From Virgisporangium aurantiacum (lineage in GTDB: Bacteria > Actinomycetota > Actinomycetes > Mycobacteriales > Micromonosporaceae), in contig NZ_BOPG01000028.1 in NCBI RefSeq assembly GCF_016863635.1, forward strand, positions 1 to 64,000: a DNA stretch of 64,000 nucleotides, read 5' to 3'. The translations under genes were made by a program, and so were the position numbers. Below the pieces are notes generated by a model that made no database searches, was not told where the DNA came from, and saw nothing but the letters and a program-made list of their open reading frames with translations. Shown in pieces: positions 15,900-23,912 of this stretch; position 1 is the stretch's first letter, and every line of letters begins with the position of its first letter.

Positions 15900-16694
15900 T
15901 CATGTCACTTCCGGTGGTGGTGGCGCGCCGGGCTCGTCGCGGTCGAGCCGCAGGCGGCGGCCGACGATGTCGCGGGCGACGTCGCGCAGCGGCCGGTTCT
16001 CGGCGAACGCGTGGGCGCGTATGCGGGCCAGGGCCTCGGCCAACGGGACGCGGAGTTGGACGGTGACCATGCCCTGGGCCTGGAACAGCTCGGCCCGGCC
16101 CTCGACGGCCTCCGCCACCCCGGCCGCGGCGGCGCCGGGTCGCGCGACGGCCTGACCGTCGAGCAGCACGGACACCGCGACGTCGGCGAACGTGAGCGCC
16201 TGACCCAACTCGTCCGCGGTCAACGGCCCGTGCCGGATCCGGAAGACATCGAGCACACCGAGGCGGGCGGCGCCGACCTGCAGGGGAAACGCGAAGACCG
16301 CGCGGACGCCGAGTTCGTGCATGCCGGGGGTGTAGGCCGGCCACCGGTGCACGACGCTGTCCATGATGTCGGGAACCAGCACGGGGCGGCGGGCCTCGAA
16401 CGCGTCGATGCACGGCCCTTCCCCGAACACGAACTGCAACTCCTCCAAGCGTTCGGCGGCCGCGTCCGAGGCCGCCGTCACACCGCGGACACCGTCTTCG
16501 GCCATCACGCTCAGGCCCGCCCCGGAAGCGGACAGCGCCCCGACGGCCGCCCGGCACAGCCGACGCAACTCGGCCACCACACCGTCGCCGGCCTCGGCGC
16601 CGGCCTCGTCGCCGGGCTCCGCGCCGGACGGCTGCGCCGCCATCAGCGCCCGAACCCGGGCAACCGGATCGTCATGGTGATCACTGGCGTGCAC
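15900..16694 (-). CDS. GAF-ANTAR regulator (pair B, long member)
   Basis: The 264-aa protein starts at GTG 16694, where GGGAGGTG lies 5-12 nt upstream; a longer frame opens at 16766. The GAF domain (~60-200) shows FGEGPCIDAFEARRPVLVPD and FAFPLQVGAARLGVLDVFR. The ANTAR-like end shows ELFQAQGMVTVQLRVPLAEA and ENRPLRDVARDIVGRRLRLD. It is the paralog of 4734-5543, with the same AQGM deviation from the ANTAR consensus. First gene of pair B. Confidence 0.88.
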   Translation of the reverse strand: MHASDHHDDPVARVRALMAAQPSGAEPGDEAGAEAGDGVVAELRRLCRAAVGALSASGAGLSVMAEDGVRGVTAASDAAAERLEELQFVFGEGPCIDAFEARRPVLVPDIMDSVVHRWPAYTPGMHELGVRAVFAFPLQVGAARLGVLDVFRIRHGPLTADELGQALTFADVAVSVLLDGQAVARPGAAAAGVAEAVEGRAELFQAQGMVTVQLRVPLAEALARIRAHAFAENRPLRDVARDIVGRRLRLDRDEPGAPPPPEVT

Positions 16695-16853
16695 GGCTGC
16701 ACCTCCCACATGGGTGCCGCCTGGTCCAGGGCACGCATCGGGCCGCTTCAGGACCCGTCCGCTCACCGTACCCCTGCCGGCACGTCACCCTGGCGGCATG
16801 TCGCGGCCGACTCGCGCCACGCGGCTCCGACCGGGACGCCGTGTGACCCGTTC

Positions 16854-17130
16854 GTGGCCGCCGTCACGGCCGCCGACACCGATGCCCGCGTCGGGGTGCG
16901 CGGCGGAACCCTGGCGTACACCGACGTGGGCCGCGGTGAGCCCCTGCTTCTCGTGCACGGGACTATTCGCTCGGCGCGCACGCTGCCGCCCTGCGCGATC
17001 TACTCGTCCTCATCGGCAGCGGCGGCCTCGGCCGGGAACTCACGCCGGTGCTGCGCGCCGCGACCGTGCCCGGTGCCCGGACCGTCGTCGGTGCCCTGGC
17101 CGGTTGCCGGAGGGCCTCACCCGTCGGATC
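16854..17130 (+). pseudogene. Alpha/beta hydrolase remnant, internally deleted and frameshifted
   Basis: From GTG 16854 the frame encodes a normal alpha/beta hydrolase N-terminus (RVGVRGGTLAYTDVGRGEPL then LLVHG). Just after the oxyanion HG the similarity moves into a different frame that reads AALRDLLVLIGSGGLGRELT followed by PVLRAATVPGARTVVGALAG, typical of the strand after the nucleophile. The nucleophile elbow and surrounding ~70 residues are gone, and the cap domain and catalytic His region are not found downstream. The 190 bp up to the SpoIIE gene show no recognisable coding. Confidence 0.65.
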
Positions 17131-17317
17131 CTGCCGTTGGTCGCCGTGGTGCCGGGTCGCAGACCGTCAGCGCGACGCGGCAGCTGGGACTGCTGGGGAC
17201 GCTGCCCGTGCTGATCGGCTGCTACCCGCCGTTCACCGGTTCCTGAACGCCAGCACACCGTTCCGGTACTCCGAGACCCGGTGGCGGAACCTCCTGACGA
17301 CACCCACCCGGGCGCTG

Positions 17318-18721
17318 TCACCCGGTGTCGGCGGGAACGTGCAGGACGAGGATGGCGGTGTCGTCGCTGACGCGGCGTCCGCTGTAGTCCAGGACCGTGT
17401 TCTCGATGGTGGCGGCGATGTCGTCCGCATTGGTGGCGGGGGTGTCGGCGAGCAGGTCGCGTAGCCGTTGGCTGCCGAACAGTTCGCGGTCGTCGGCCTG
17501 GCGGGCTTCGGTGACGCCGTCGGTGGTGAGGACGAGGTAGTCGCCGGGACGGAGGAAGCCGCGCTCGTCGACGAGGCCGGCGTCGGGCAGGCAGCCGAGG
17601 ATGAGCCCCGGCCGGCCGAGCGTCTCCACGCTGCCGTCGGCGCGGCGGACGAGGGCGGGGTCGTGGCCGCCGCAGCAGACCCGCACGGCGAGACCGTCGG
17701 AACGGGGCCGCACCGTGACGTAGACGGCGGTGAGGAACTGGGCGTCGTCGGTGAACCACTCCAGCAGAGCGGTGTTGAGCGCGCCGAGATTGGCACTGGG
17801 AACGGCCGAACGGGCGGCGGCGGCGCGCAGGGTGTACCGGGCCAGGGCGGTGGTCTTGGCCGCCTGTGGGCCCTTCCCCGCAACGTCGCCGACGACCACG
17901 CCCCAACTCTCCCGCGGGGAGTGGAAGACGTCGTAGAAGTCGCCGAGCACGTCGGCGCCGCGGCCGCCGCGCAGGTAGCGGGCGGCGATCTGGGCGCCGG
18001 GGATGGTGGGCAGGTGCGGCGGCAGCAGGCTCTCCTGCAGGGTCCGGGACAGCAGGGCCGCCTCCTCGGCGGCCTCCAGCGCCTGCAGCGTGGCCACATG
18101 CGCGTCGGAGGAGGCCTGTTCGGCACGGGCGGTGGCGGCCCTGGCCTCGTCGGCGGCGATCCGCAGCGCGATCTCCCCGGCCGCGGCGTGCGACAGCGTG
18201 TCGAGGATCTCGATGTCGTGCGGGGTCCAGCTCCTCGGCACGGTGTCGACGGCGCAGAAGGTGCCCAGGACCAGGCCTTCCGGGGAACGGATCGGGAATC
18301 CGGCCCACGCGGCCACGCCCATCGACCCGATCGTCGGGTTCGTGGCGGTTCGCGGGTCGGCGCGGGCGTCGGTGACGATCAGCTCCGCGTCGGCGCCGAT
18401 GACGTACTGGCAGAACGACTCCTCGACCGTGTTCTGCCGCCCGGCCGGGCCGTCGGGGTCGATCCCGACGTAGCTCTTCCAGAACGAGCGCCTGTCGTCG
18501 ACGACGGTGACGAACACGAACGGCGCTCCGAGGAGGCTGGCGGCGAGCCGGGTGAGCCGGTCGAAGGGCTCCTCCGGGCCGGTGTCGAGCAGCCCGGTGC
18601 GGCGCACCGCGTCCAACCGGGCCGGATCGGAAATCCGATCCGGATCCCACCGGTGCGCCGGCGGTGCAGGTTGCCGCGCCGCGCGGACCGCCGGGAGCGT
18701 GACCTTCGGATCGCCCATCAT
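17318..18721 (-). CDS. GAF-domain SpoIIE/PP2C-type serine phosphatase
   Basis: The 467-aa protein has a GAF domain (~30-185; FVFVTVVDDRRSFWKSYVG, GFPIRSPEGLVLGTFCAVD), a short coiled-coil linker rich in Ala/Glu and a C-terminal SpoIIE phosphatase domain (~235-465; LLPPHLPTIPGAQIAARYLR, GDVAGKGPQAAKTTALARY, DYLVLTTDGVTEAR, SDDTAILVL). The Asp residues in GDVAGKG and TTDGVTE are the usual metal ligands. Such phosphatases dephosphorylate STAS antagonists in partner switching. The start is chosen at the ATG pair 18721/18718. STAS proteins at 3412 and 6916 are possible substrates, by inference. Confidence 0.9.
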   Translation of the reverse strand: MMGDPKVTLPAVRAARQPAPPAHRWDPDRISDPARLDAVRRTGLLDTGPEEPFDRLTRLAASLLGAPFVFVTVVDDRRSFWKSYVGIDPDGPAGRQNTVEESFCQYVIGADAELIVTDARADPRTATNPTIGSMGVAAWAGFPIRSPEGLVLGTFCAVDTVPRSWTPHDIEILDTLSHAAAGEIALRIAADEARAATARAEQASSDAHVATLQALEAAEEAALLSRTLQESLLPPHLPTIPGAQIAARYLRGGRGADVLGDFYDVFHSPRESWGVVVGDVAGKGPQAAKTTALARYTLRAAAARSAVPSANLGALNTALLEWFTDDAQFLTAVYVTVRPRSDGLAVRVCCGGHDPALVRRADGSVETLGRPGLILGCLPDAGLVDERGFLRPGDYLVLTTDGVTEARQADDRELFGSQRLRDLLADTPATNADDIAATIENTVLDYSGRRVSDDTAILVLHVPADTG

Positions 18722-19022
18722 GCACGCACCGTTCCTGGTGCTGTCAGACGGCGGTCCAGCAACGTCCATACCCCGTTCGGTCGGGCCCGGGCCGCGACCG
18801 ACGGTTCGGGGCGGCGTCGTTCACCAGGCCATTGTGACCGCATCGGCCGGTCGGGGCCAGCGACGGGGACGATAGGAGTAGTGTTGCCCGTGCCGCTCCG
18901 ACATTCTGGCGTATTCCGCTTCAGCGTGAGGCCGGCACCGATGGGCCCGGATGATGCCGGCGCGCTTGTTGAGCCGCCTGGCACGGCCCTCAATCAGTGA
19001 GACTCAATTCAGTGAGGACTGT
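18722..19022. other. 300-bp non-coding stretch between the SpoIIE gene and the small ORF at 19023
   Basis: No convincing reading frame is seen. It must hold the promoter of the minus-strand GAF-SpoIIE gene. Its right end contains a tandem direct repeat (18991-19020). No terminator hairpin or known operator was recognised. Confidence 0.5.
18991..19020 (+). repeat. Imperfect tandem direct repeat, CAATCAGTGAGACT / CAATTCAGTGAGGACT
   Basis: Two adjacent copies of 14 and 16 bp share TCAGTGAG and ACT and lie immediately before the ribosome site and ATG of the small ORF at 19023. AT content is higher than in flanking DNA. It could be a regulator site or an old recombination scar. Confidence 0.6.
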
Positions 19023-19214
19023 ATGACGACGTCGATCAATCACGATCTTGTGAGCCCTTTTCTTTCCCCGCGGAGCGCGGAAGTGGCCGTGGAGGAGCCG
19101 GCCATCCCCTTCGACGACAGTGCGGAAGGCATGCGACGACTGCGCGATCCGTTCGCCGTGGTCCAGAACTCGTCCGGCAGCGCCTCGACGTGCGACGCGG
19201 CCCATTCGAAGTAG
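19023..19214 (+). CDS. Small ORF (63 aa), unknown, tail overlaps the phosphotransferase gene
   Basis: ATG at 19023 with GAGG 6-9 nt upstream. The predicted peptide is Ser/Pro/Glu-rich in its first half (DLVSPFLSPRSAEVAVEEPA) and continues FDDSAEGMRRLRDPFAVVQ. The last ~55 codons are antisense to the phosphotransferase 3' end. No family is recognised; leader-like composition raises the possibility of a peptide precursor, but no modification enzyme is nearby. It may be only a fortuitous frame with a good ribosome site. Confidence 0.3.
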   Translation: MTTSINHDLVSPFLSPRSAEVAVEEPAIPFDDSAEGMRRLRDPFAVVQNSSGSASTCDAAHSK

Positions 19215-19927
19215 CCCGCGACGAACAGCAGCTGGATCGCGGACGGGTTGCCGCCGTCGGCCATCTGACGGATCGCCGCGGCCTGACTCCGGGCGCGTTC
19301 GACGATCACCGTGCCGAACTCCTGCCGATCCGCGTCGTATCCGTAGGCGTCGAGCAGGAGATGAAGGCGACGGGACCGGCCGTCGAAGTCGTGGAATCCC
19401 AGCCGCTCGACCTCGGCGGGTGGGCAGAACGGAACCCACCACAGCGCCGAGAGCGCCAGGTCGAACTCCGGCGACGACGGGCCGGCGGTGTCCCAGTCGC
19501 AGAAGCCGACCAGCCGGTCACCGTCCATCACCGCGTTGTACGGCGCCGCATCCTGGTGGCCGACGATCAGCCCCGGTCGCGTCACACCGCCGATGAACCA
19601 CTGCTCGTCCGGCGGCGCCGGGAAGCCGGCCGTCGCATCATGAAGCCGACGCAGCCACCGACCAACCTGAACCAGTGTCGACTCCGTGAACACCCAATCG
19701 GGCCACGGCAGCCGGTTGCCCACCGTGTCGCCGGGCAGGTAGCTGAGCATTTCGCGGCCCTGGTCGTCGAAGCCGAGCGCCCGCGGAGCGCCGTCGAACC
19801 CGGCGCCCTCCAGATGCCGCAGCAGGGCGTGCACCGTCGACGTCCAGGCGGACGCCGGCTTGTGTACGACATCGCCGATCAGGACGGCGCCGGTGGTGTA
19901 GCCGCCCGAAAGCGTCACCTCGCTCAT
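19040..19927 (-). CDS. Aminoglycoside phosphotransferase (APH)/choline kinase family protein
   Basis: The 295-aa kinase-like protein shows the APH catalytic loop VGHQDAAPYNAVM (HxDxxxxN) and the metal motif VGFCDWDTAGPSSPEFDLAL. The N-lobe includes VVHKPASAWTSTVHALLRHL and the hinge EMLSYLPGDTV. Family members phosphorylate small hydroxylated substrates or antibiotics; the substrate cannot be read from sequence. The start at 19927 matches the family (MSEVTLSGGYTTG). The last ~25 residues after PDEFW are Ser/Arg-rich and have no family counterpart, suggesting the 3' end was altered. Confidence 0.85.
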   Translation of the reverse strand: MSEVTLSGGYTTGAVLIGDVVHKPASAWTSTVHALLRHLEGAGFDGAPRALGFDDQGREMLSYLPGDTVGNRLPWPDWVFTESTLVQVGRWLRRLHDATAGFPAPPDEQWFIGGVTRPGLIVGHQDAAPYNAVMDGDRLVGFCDWDTAGPSSPEFDLALSALWWVPFCPPAEVERLGFHDFDGRSRRLHLLLDAYGYDADRQEFGTVIVERARSQAAAIRQMADGGNPSAIQLLFVAGYFEWAASHVEALPDEFWTTANGSRSRRMPSALSSKGMAGSSTATSALRGERKGLTRS

Positions 19928-19982
19928 CCGTCGTGTGTACCCGGCCCCGGCCGGAACCGACACCGAGTTTCCGGCGTTGGCG

Positions 19983-20417
19983 TCAGTCGGGTCCCGCGGT
20001 GACGGTGCGGCCGTTGAGGTGGTCGAACCCGTCCTTGATCAAGGTGCGGAGCACGCCTGTGTCGATGTCGGAGAGCCGCTTGATGTACAGGCACGACTTG
20101 CCGGTGGTGTGCGGACCCAGCCGGGCCATCAGCTCCGCGTGCCGGTCGTAGTCATCGGAGATGTAGAGCGTCAACGCCTGCTTGCGGGGGGACAGGGCCA
20201 CGGCCGGCCAGTCGGCCTCCTGGCCCGAGGCGTACCGGTAGCGGTACTCGCCGAAGCCGACGATGCTCGTGCCCCACATCGCCGGCTCCAGACCGGTCAC
20301 CTCTCGCATCAACTCGCAGACCTCTTCGGCATCCGCTCCGCGCTGCGGGTCGGACACCGTGCCGAGAAACTCGGCCACGCTCGCGTCGGTGCGGGTCGTC
20401 TTCGGCTTGGTCGCCAT
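19983..20417 (-). CDS. DUF1801 (YdhG/YjbR-like) domain protein
   Basis: The 144-aa protein reads TRTDASVAEFLGTVSDPQR, CELMREVTGLEPAMWGTSIV, GFGEYRYRYASGQEADWPAV, LSPRKQALTLYIS, then KSCLYIKRLSDID, the standard DUF1801 order. The fold binds small ligands or proteins in related families; no activity is established for this group. The ATG at 20417 begins a Lys/Thr-rich leader. It lies 55 bp upstream of the phosphotransferase on the same strand, so the two may be cotranscribed. Confidence 0.85.
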   Translation of the reverse strand: MATKPKTTRTDASVAEFLGTVSDPQRGADAEEVCELMREVTGLEPAMWGTSIVGFGEYRYRYASGQEADWPAVALSPRKQALTLYISDDYDRHAELMARLGPHTTGKSCLYIKRLSDIDTGVLRTLIKDGFDHLNGRTVTAGPD

Positions 20418-20554
20418 GGCGGTCAGATTACCGGGCGGCGGGGATCGGCGGCCGTTCCGCGAGGTTCGATCTCGCGATCGCGCGCGACCGGATCTCGCGC
20501 CCGTGTCGTGTCGCCCCGCACCGGGCGGCGCCACGGCGACGGGAGGAGCACGGC

Positions 20555-21136
20555 ATGCGGGTCACTTCGGCGGACGGCACGACGATCGAGTACACGGTGC
20601 GCGGCGACGGGTCACCCGTCGTCCTCGTCGGTGGCGGCCTCGACGACGGGCGGGAGAACGAGCCGCTGGCAACGTTTCTCGCCGACGCCTTCACCGTCTA
20701 CAACTACGCCCGCCGGGGACGCGCCGGCAGCGGCGACACCGCGCCCTACGCCGTCGACCGCGAGATCGACGATCTCGCCGGCGCCGGCGCCGGCGACGAC
20801 GACGTAGCGTCCGCCCGCGGATCGCCGGCATGGCCCGGACTGCTCACCCTCGCGCCCACCCTCGCCCACGACGCGGCGCTCTACGGCCCGCCCCCGGCGG
20901 ACCGGCTCGCCGCGGTCCGGCAACCGACCCTGGTCATCACCGGCGAGACCACCGGATTCTTCGCGGACGCGGCGGCCGCGGTCGCCGACCTTCTGCCCGA
21001 CGCGACCGTGCGGACCTTCGACGGTGCCGGACACGTACCGCCGCCGGACCTGATCGGCCCGGCGCTCCGCGACTTCCTGGGTCCTGCCGTTCTCAGGCCA
21101 CCCGGGCCCATGCGCCGACCAGGGTCGGGAACTTGA
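20555..21136 (+). pseudogene. Alpha/beta hydrolase with in-frame deletion of the nucleophile region
   Basis: The reading frame is uninterrupted (193 aa) and starts as a standard small hydrolase (TIEYTVRGDGSPVVLVGGGL, YNYARRGRAGSGDTAPYAVD). After REIDDL it jumps across a GCCGGC-repeat junction (20779-20800) to WPGLLTLAPTLAHDAALYGP, the part that normally follows the nucleophile by ~90 residues. The acid and histidine loops are kept (PTLVITGETTGFF, GAGHVPPPDLIGPALRDFL). Without the G-x-S-x-G elbow no hydrolase activity is expected. It may still be translated. Confidence 0.65.
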
Positions 21137-21909
21137 AGATCACGTCGTGGTCCACGCAGTCCCGGGCGATGCGGTCCTCGAGCGTCTCGATGTCGACCTC
21201 GTCCGGTGTCGCCACGCCGGTCCGGTCGAGCACGGGCAGCAGGGTCCGGATGATTCCCGCCGCCATCCGGGGTCCGTCGCGGTCGTCGGCTTCGCAGTAC
21301 TTCTGCAGGCCGAGCATCGTGGCGCCGTCGAGACCCGCGGCGCAGCACCGTTGTCAGGCGGGCGCCGAGGCTGGCGTCGAGGCCGCAGCGGCGGAACGAT
21401 TCGGTGACCCAGGAGGTGACCTGCTCGCTGAACGCGGTCGGTGGCAGCGTTCCGGCGGCGGCCATCTCGTACTCCATGAACGCGACGATCCCGCCCTGGC
21501 GTACGTGGCCGGCGAACCGGCGCAGCACGTCGTCGGGGTGGGGCAGGTAGAGCAGGACCAGCCGGCCGACCACCGCGTCGAACTCCCCGTCGACGGCGAC
21601 CGTGTGCAGGTCGTCGTGCACGAATGACACGTTGGTCAGGCCGCGTTGCGTGGCTCGGTGGGCGGCGAAGGCCAACGCCCGGTCCGACTGGTCGATCCCG
21701 ACGACCGAGCCGGTCGGGCCGACCAGGTCGGCGACCTGGAAGGCGACGTCACCGGCGCCGGTGCCGAGGTCGAGCACCCGCATGCCCGCCGCGATGCCCG
21801 CGACCTGCAGGACGGTCCTCGTTGCGGGTGCGAGCATCCGGGCCTGGTGCTCCAGCCGCGCCAGCTCGGCCGGGTCGTGTCCGAGCAGATATGTCGTGTC
21901 TGTGGTCAT
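21093..21909 (-). pseudogene. Class I SAM methyltransferase, frameshifted near the 3' end
   Basis: From ATG 21909 the frame encodes a complete methyltransferase core: VLDLGTGAGDVAFQVADLVG (SAM motif I), GIDQSDRALAFAA, FDAVVGRLVLLYLPHPDDVL and GGIVAFMEYEMAA. Near 21340 it loses family similarity; the expected C-terminus resumes in another frame (LQKYCEADDRDGPRMAAGII, then DIETLEDRIARD) and ends at 21093. The sequence GTGCTGCGCCGCGGG would restore VLRAAG if two bases were added, so a 2-nt loss, or a sequencing error, fits. The C-terminal 44 bp overlap the hydrolase remnant tail to tail. Confidence 0.7.
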
Positions 21910-21951
21910 GCCCGCAGGATGGGCCGCGCGGCGGTTCAGTTTCCACGCCAG

Positions 21952-21984
21952 TCGCTGGTCAATCGCTGGTCAATTCTGGTCAAT
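21952..21984. promoter_or_regulatory. Three TGGTCAA repeats at 11/10-bp spacing (possible operator)
   Basis: TCGCTGGTCAA occurs twice in tandem and is followed by TTCTGGTCAAT. The shared heptamer TGGTCAA starts at 21956, 21967 and 21977, on one face of the helix. The site lies in the 174-bp divergent region between the methyltransferase and the secreted peptidoglycan-binding gene. Heptamers at about 11-bp spacing are typical of SARP and some LuxR-type sites; the regulator is unknown. Confidence 0.5.
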
Positions 21985-22083
21985 TCTCATGGGTTCAGTC
22001 ATGGGTAGTTTTCTTCCGGGACCGACCTTGATCCGGTAGGTTTCCTCCATCCGAGATGATCGATGGATAGGACGGAGTCCCTC

Positions 22084-22956
22084 ATGGACCTACCCGCCAG
22101 GCACGCCGGCCGGTCGAGGCGTTGGCTGCTCGCGCGCGCCGCGGTCGTCGCGGTGCCGGTGTTCGCCGTCAACACGGTGTTCGGCACAAGCGCTTCGGCG
22201 CTGGCGCTGCCAGTCGTCGACATGGAACTGGTCCTGCTGGCCGCCCAGGTCGACCCGCCCAAGCCTGACACCGGCCTCACTCCCGGCGCGGCCGCACACG
22301 TGCTGGAGGTGGAACGCGCCCTGAACGCCAAGGGCCTGCTCTCGGCCGGCGCGGTCGACGGACACTTCGGGACCTCGACCGTCAGTGCCTACGCCGCGTG
22401 GCAGCGGTCGCTCGGATACTCGGGCATCGACGCGAACGGTCTTCCGGGCGTCACGTCGTTGACCAGACTCGGAGACGGCAGATTCACGGTCACCAGAACC
22501 GTCTCCACCGGCTCGCGGACGAACACCTACGGCGGCGCCCGGGTCAACACCCGCACGCGCGACATGCTCGCGGCCGCCGATGCCATGCTGTCGTGGAGCC
22601 TGACGCTCTCGCAGGGTTCGTACACCTCGACCAACCCCAGTTCGGCCGGCACGCACGACGGCGGTGGCGTGGTCGACATCTCGGTGACGAGTCTGACCAC
22701 GACACAGCGCTGGGAGACGGTGCGGGCACTGCGCACGGTCGGGTTCGCGGCCTGGTTGCGCAATCCGTCCCAGGGGGACTGGCCCTACCACATCCACGCG
22801 GCCGCCGTCTCCGACCCCGACCTGGCCTCGGCCGCCGCCAACCAGATCCACGACTACTACTTCGGCCGGAACGGGCTCGCCAACCACGCCGCCGACGACA
22901 CTCCGACGGCCTACCGGACGGCGTTCACGTGGTGGGAGAAGTACGGCAGAGGCTAG
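22084..22956 (+). CDS. Secreted peptidoglycan-binding protein with M15-like peptidase domain
   Basis: The 290-aa protein starts with a twin-arginine-like signal (RSRRWLLARAAVVAVPVFAV, cleavage near SASALA). A peptidoglycan-binding-1 repeat follows (VLEVERALNAKGLLSAGAVD, FGTSTVSAYAAWQRSLGY). The C-terminal half contains HDGGGVVDISV and PYHIHAA, resembling the metal-binding H...D...H pattern of M15-type D,D-peptidases. It probably trims cell-wall peptides outside the membrane. The ATG at 22084 has GGACGGAG upstream; a second ATG lies at 22063. The stop overlaps the convergent LysR gene. Confidence 0.7.
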   Translation: MDLPARHAGRSRRWLLARAAVVAVPVFAVNTVFGTSASALALPVVDMELVLLAAQVDPPKPDTGLTPGAAAHVLEVERALNAKGLLSAGAVDGHFGTSTVSAYAAWQRSLGYSGIDANGLPGVTSLTRLGDGRFTVTRTVSTGSRTNTYGGARVNTRTRDMLAAADAMLSWSLTLSQGSYTSTNPSSAGTHDGGGVVDISVTSLTTTQRWETVRALRTVGFAAWLRNPSQGDWPYHIHAAAVSDPDLASAAANQIHDYYFGRNGLANHAADDTPTAYRTAFTWWEKYGRG

Positions 22957-23837
22957 GGGACGTCGGTCGGCCAGTTCCAGTTGGTGATGGTGGTGTGCAT
23001 CAGCCGGGCGGCCGTTGACAGGTGGCTGTCGGTGCCCCGGTAGAGGGTGACGGTGCGGGAGCAGTCGGGATCGTCGACGTCGATCCAGGTGATGGGGGCG
23101 CGGGTGGTGCTGCGCCGGGCGAGGCCGGGCACGAGGCCGATGCCGAGCCCGGCGCTGATCAGGTCGGCGATGGCGCTGTGTTCGTCGCTTTCGCAGACGA
23201 TCTTCGGGGTGAGGTCCCGTGCGGCGAACAGCCGGTCGAGCAGTCTGCGGAGCCAGTGTCCCGTGCGGGCGGTGACGAACGGTTGGTCGGCGAGTTCGTC
23301 GATGCTCACCGACGTCCGGCCGGCCAGTGGATGGTCGAGTGGCACGCCGACGCCCACCGCCTCGCGGAACAGTTGCGTGGCTTCCAGGCCGTCGGCGTGG
23401 ATCGGTTGCGAGGCGAGGCACAGGTCGACCTCTTGGGCGCGCAGGCGGCGGGCCATGTCGTCGGCGGGTGACCAGTGCAGTTCGACCTCGGCGGCGGGGT
23501 GGGCTCGCTTGAAGACGGCCAGCGGGCCGGTGAGGGTGAGGAAGGTTTCCGAGGCCAGTCTCACGGTGCCCAATCCGTGGCTGGTGGCGTCGGTGACGGC
23601 GCGACGGCCGGCATCGAGTTCGCCGAGAGCGCGTTCGACGTGATGCCGGAAGAGCTTGCCCGTGTCGTTGAGCCGGAGGCGGCCGCTGCGGTCGAACAGC
23701 GGGACGCCCAGTTCGCTCTCCAGCCGGGCGATGGTCCGGCTCAGCGACGGCTGGGCGATGCGCAGTTCCTCGGCTGCCCGGCTGAGGTGTTCCAGACGGG
23801 CCACCACCAGGAACTGCTTGAGCGAGTTCAGGTCCAT
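22953..23837 (-). CDS. LysR-family transcriptional regulator
   Basis: The 294-aa protein has the LysR winged HTH at the N-terminus (LEHLSRAAEELRIAQPSLSR, TIARLESELGVPLFDRSGR) and a two-lobed effector domain (RLASETFLTLTGPLAVFKRA, LISAGLGIGLVPGLARRS). ATGs at 23837 and 23840 are both possible. It diverges from the NTF2-like/multicopper oxidase/LUD operon, so that operon is its likely target; the 75-bp divergent region contains an ATCTT-N4-AAGAT inverted repeat. The effector is unknown. Confidence 0.92.
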   Translation of the reverse strand: MDLNSLKQFLVVARLEHLSRAAEELRIAQPSLSRTIARLESELGVPLFDRSGRLRLNDTGKLFRHHVERALGELDAGRRAVTDATSHGLGTVRLASETFLTLTGPLAVFKRAHPAAEVELHWSPADDMARRLRAQEVDLCLASQPIHADGLEATQLFREAVGVGVPLDHPLAGRTSVSIDELADQPFVTARTGHWLRRLLDRLFAARDLTPKIVCESDEHSAIADLISAGLGIGLVPGLARRSTTRAPITWIDVDDPDCSRTVTLYRGTDSHLSTAARLMHTTITNWNWPTDVP

Positions 23838-23872
23838 CATGCCCCCCGGCACATAACCTCATAGCAATACTG

Positions 23873-23886
23873 ATCTTAGACAAGAT
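23873..23886. promoter_or_regulatory. Inverted repeat ATCTT-N4-AAGAT in LysR divergent region
   Basis: A perfect 5-4-5 inverted repeat (atcttagacaagat) sits 35 bp from the LysR start and 26 bp from the opposing gene, in markedly AT-richer DNA than its surroundings. Its position and symmetry fit a LysR-type operator. Confidence 0.55.
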
Positions 23887-23912
23887 AGCTTCGTCGTCAT
23901 AACTTCGAGGGC

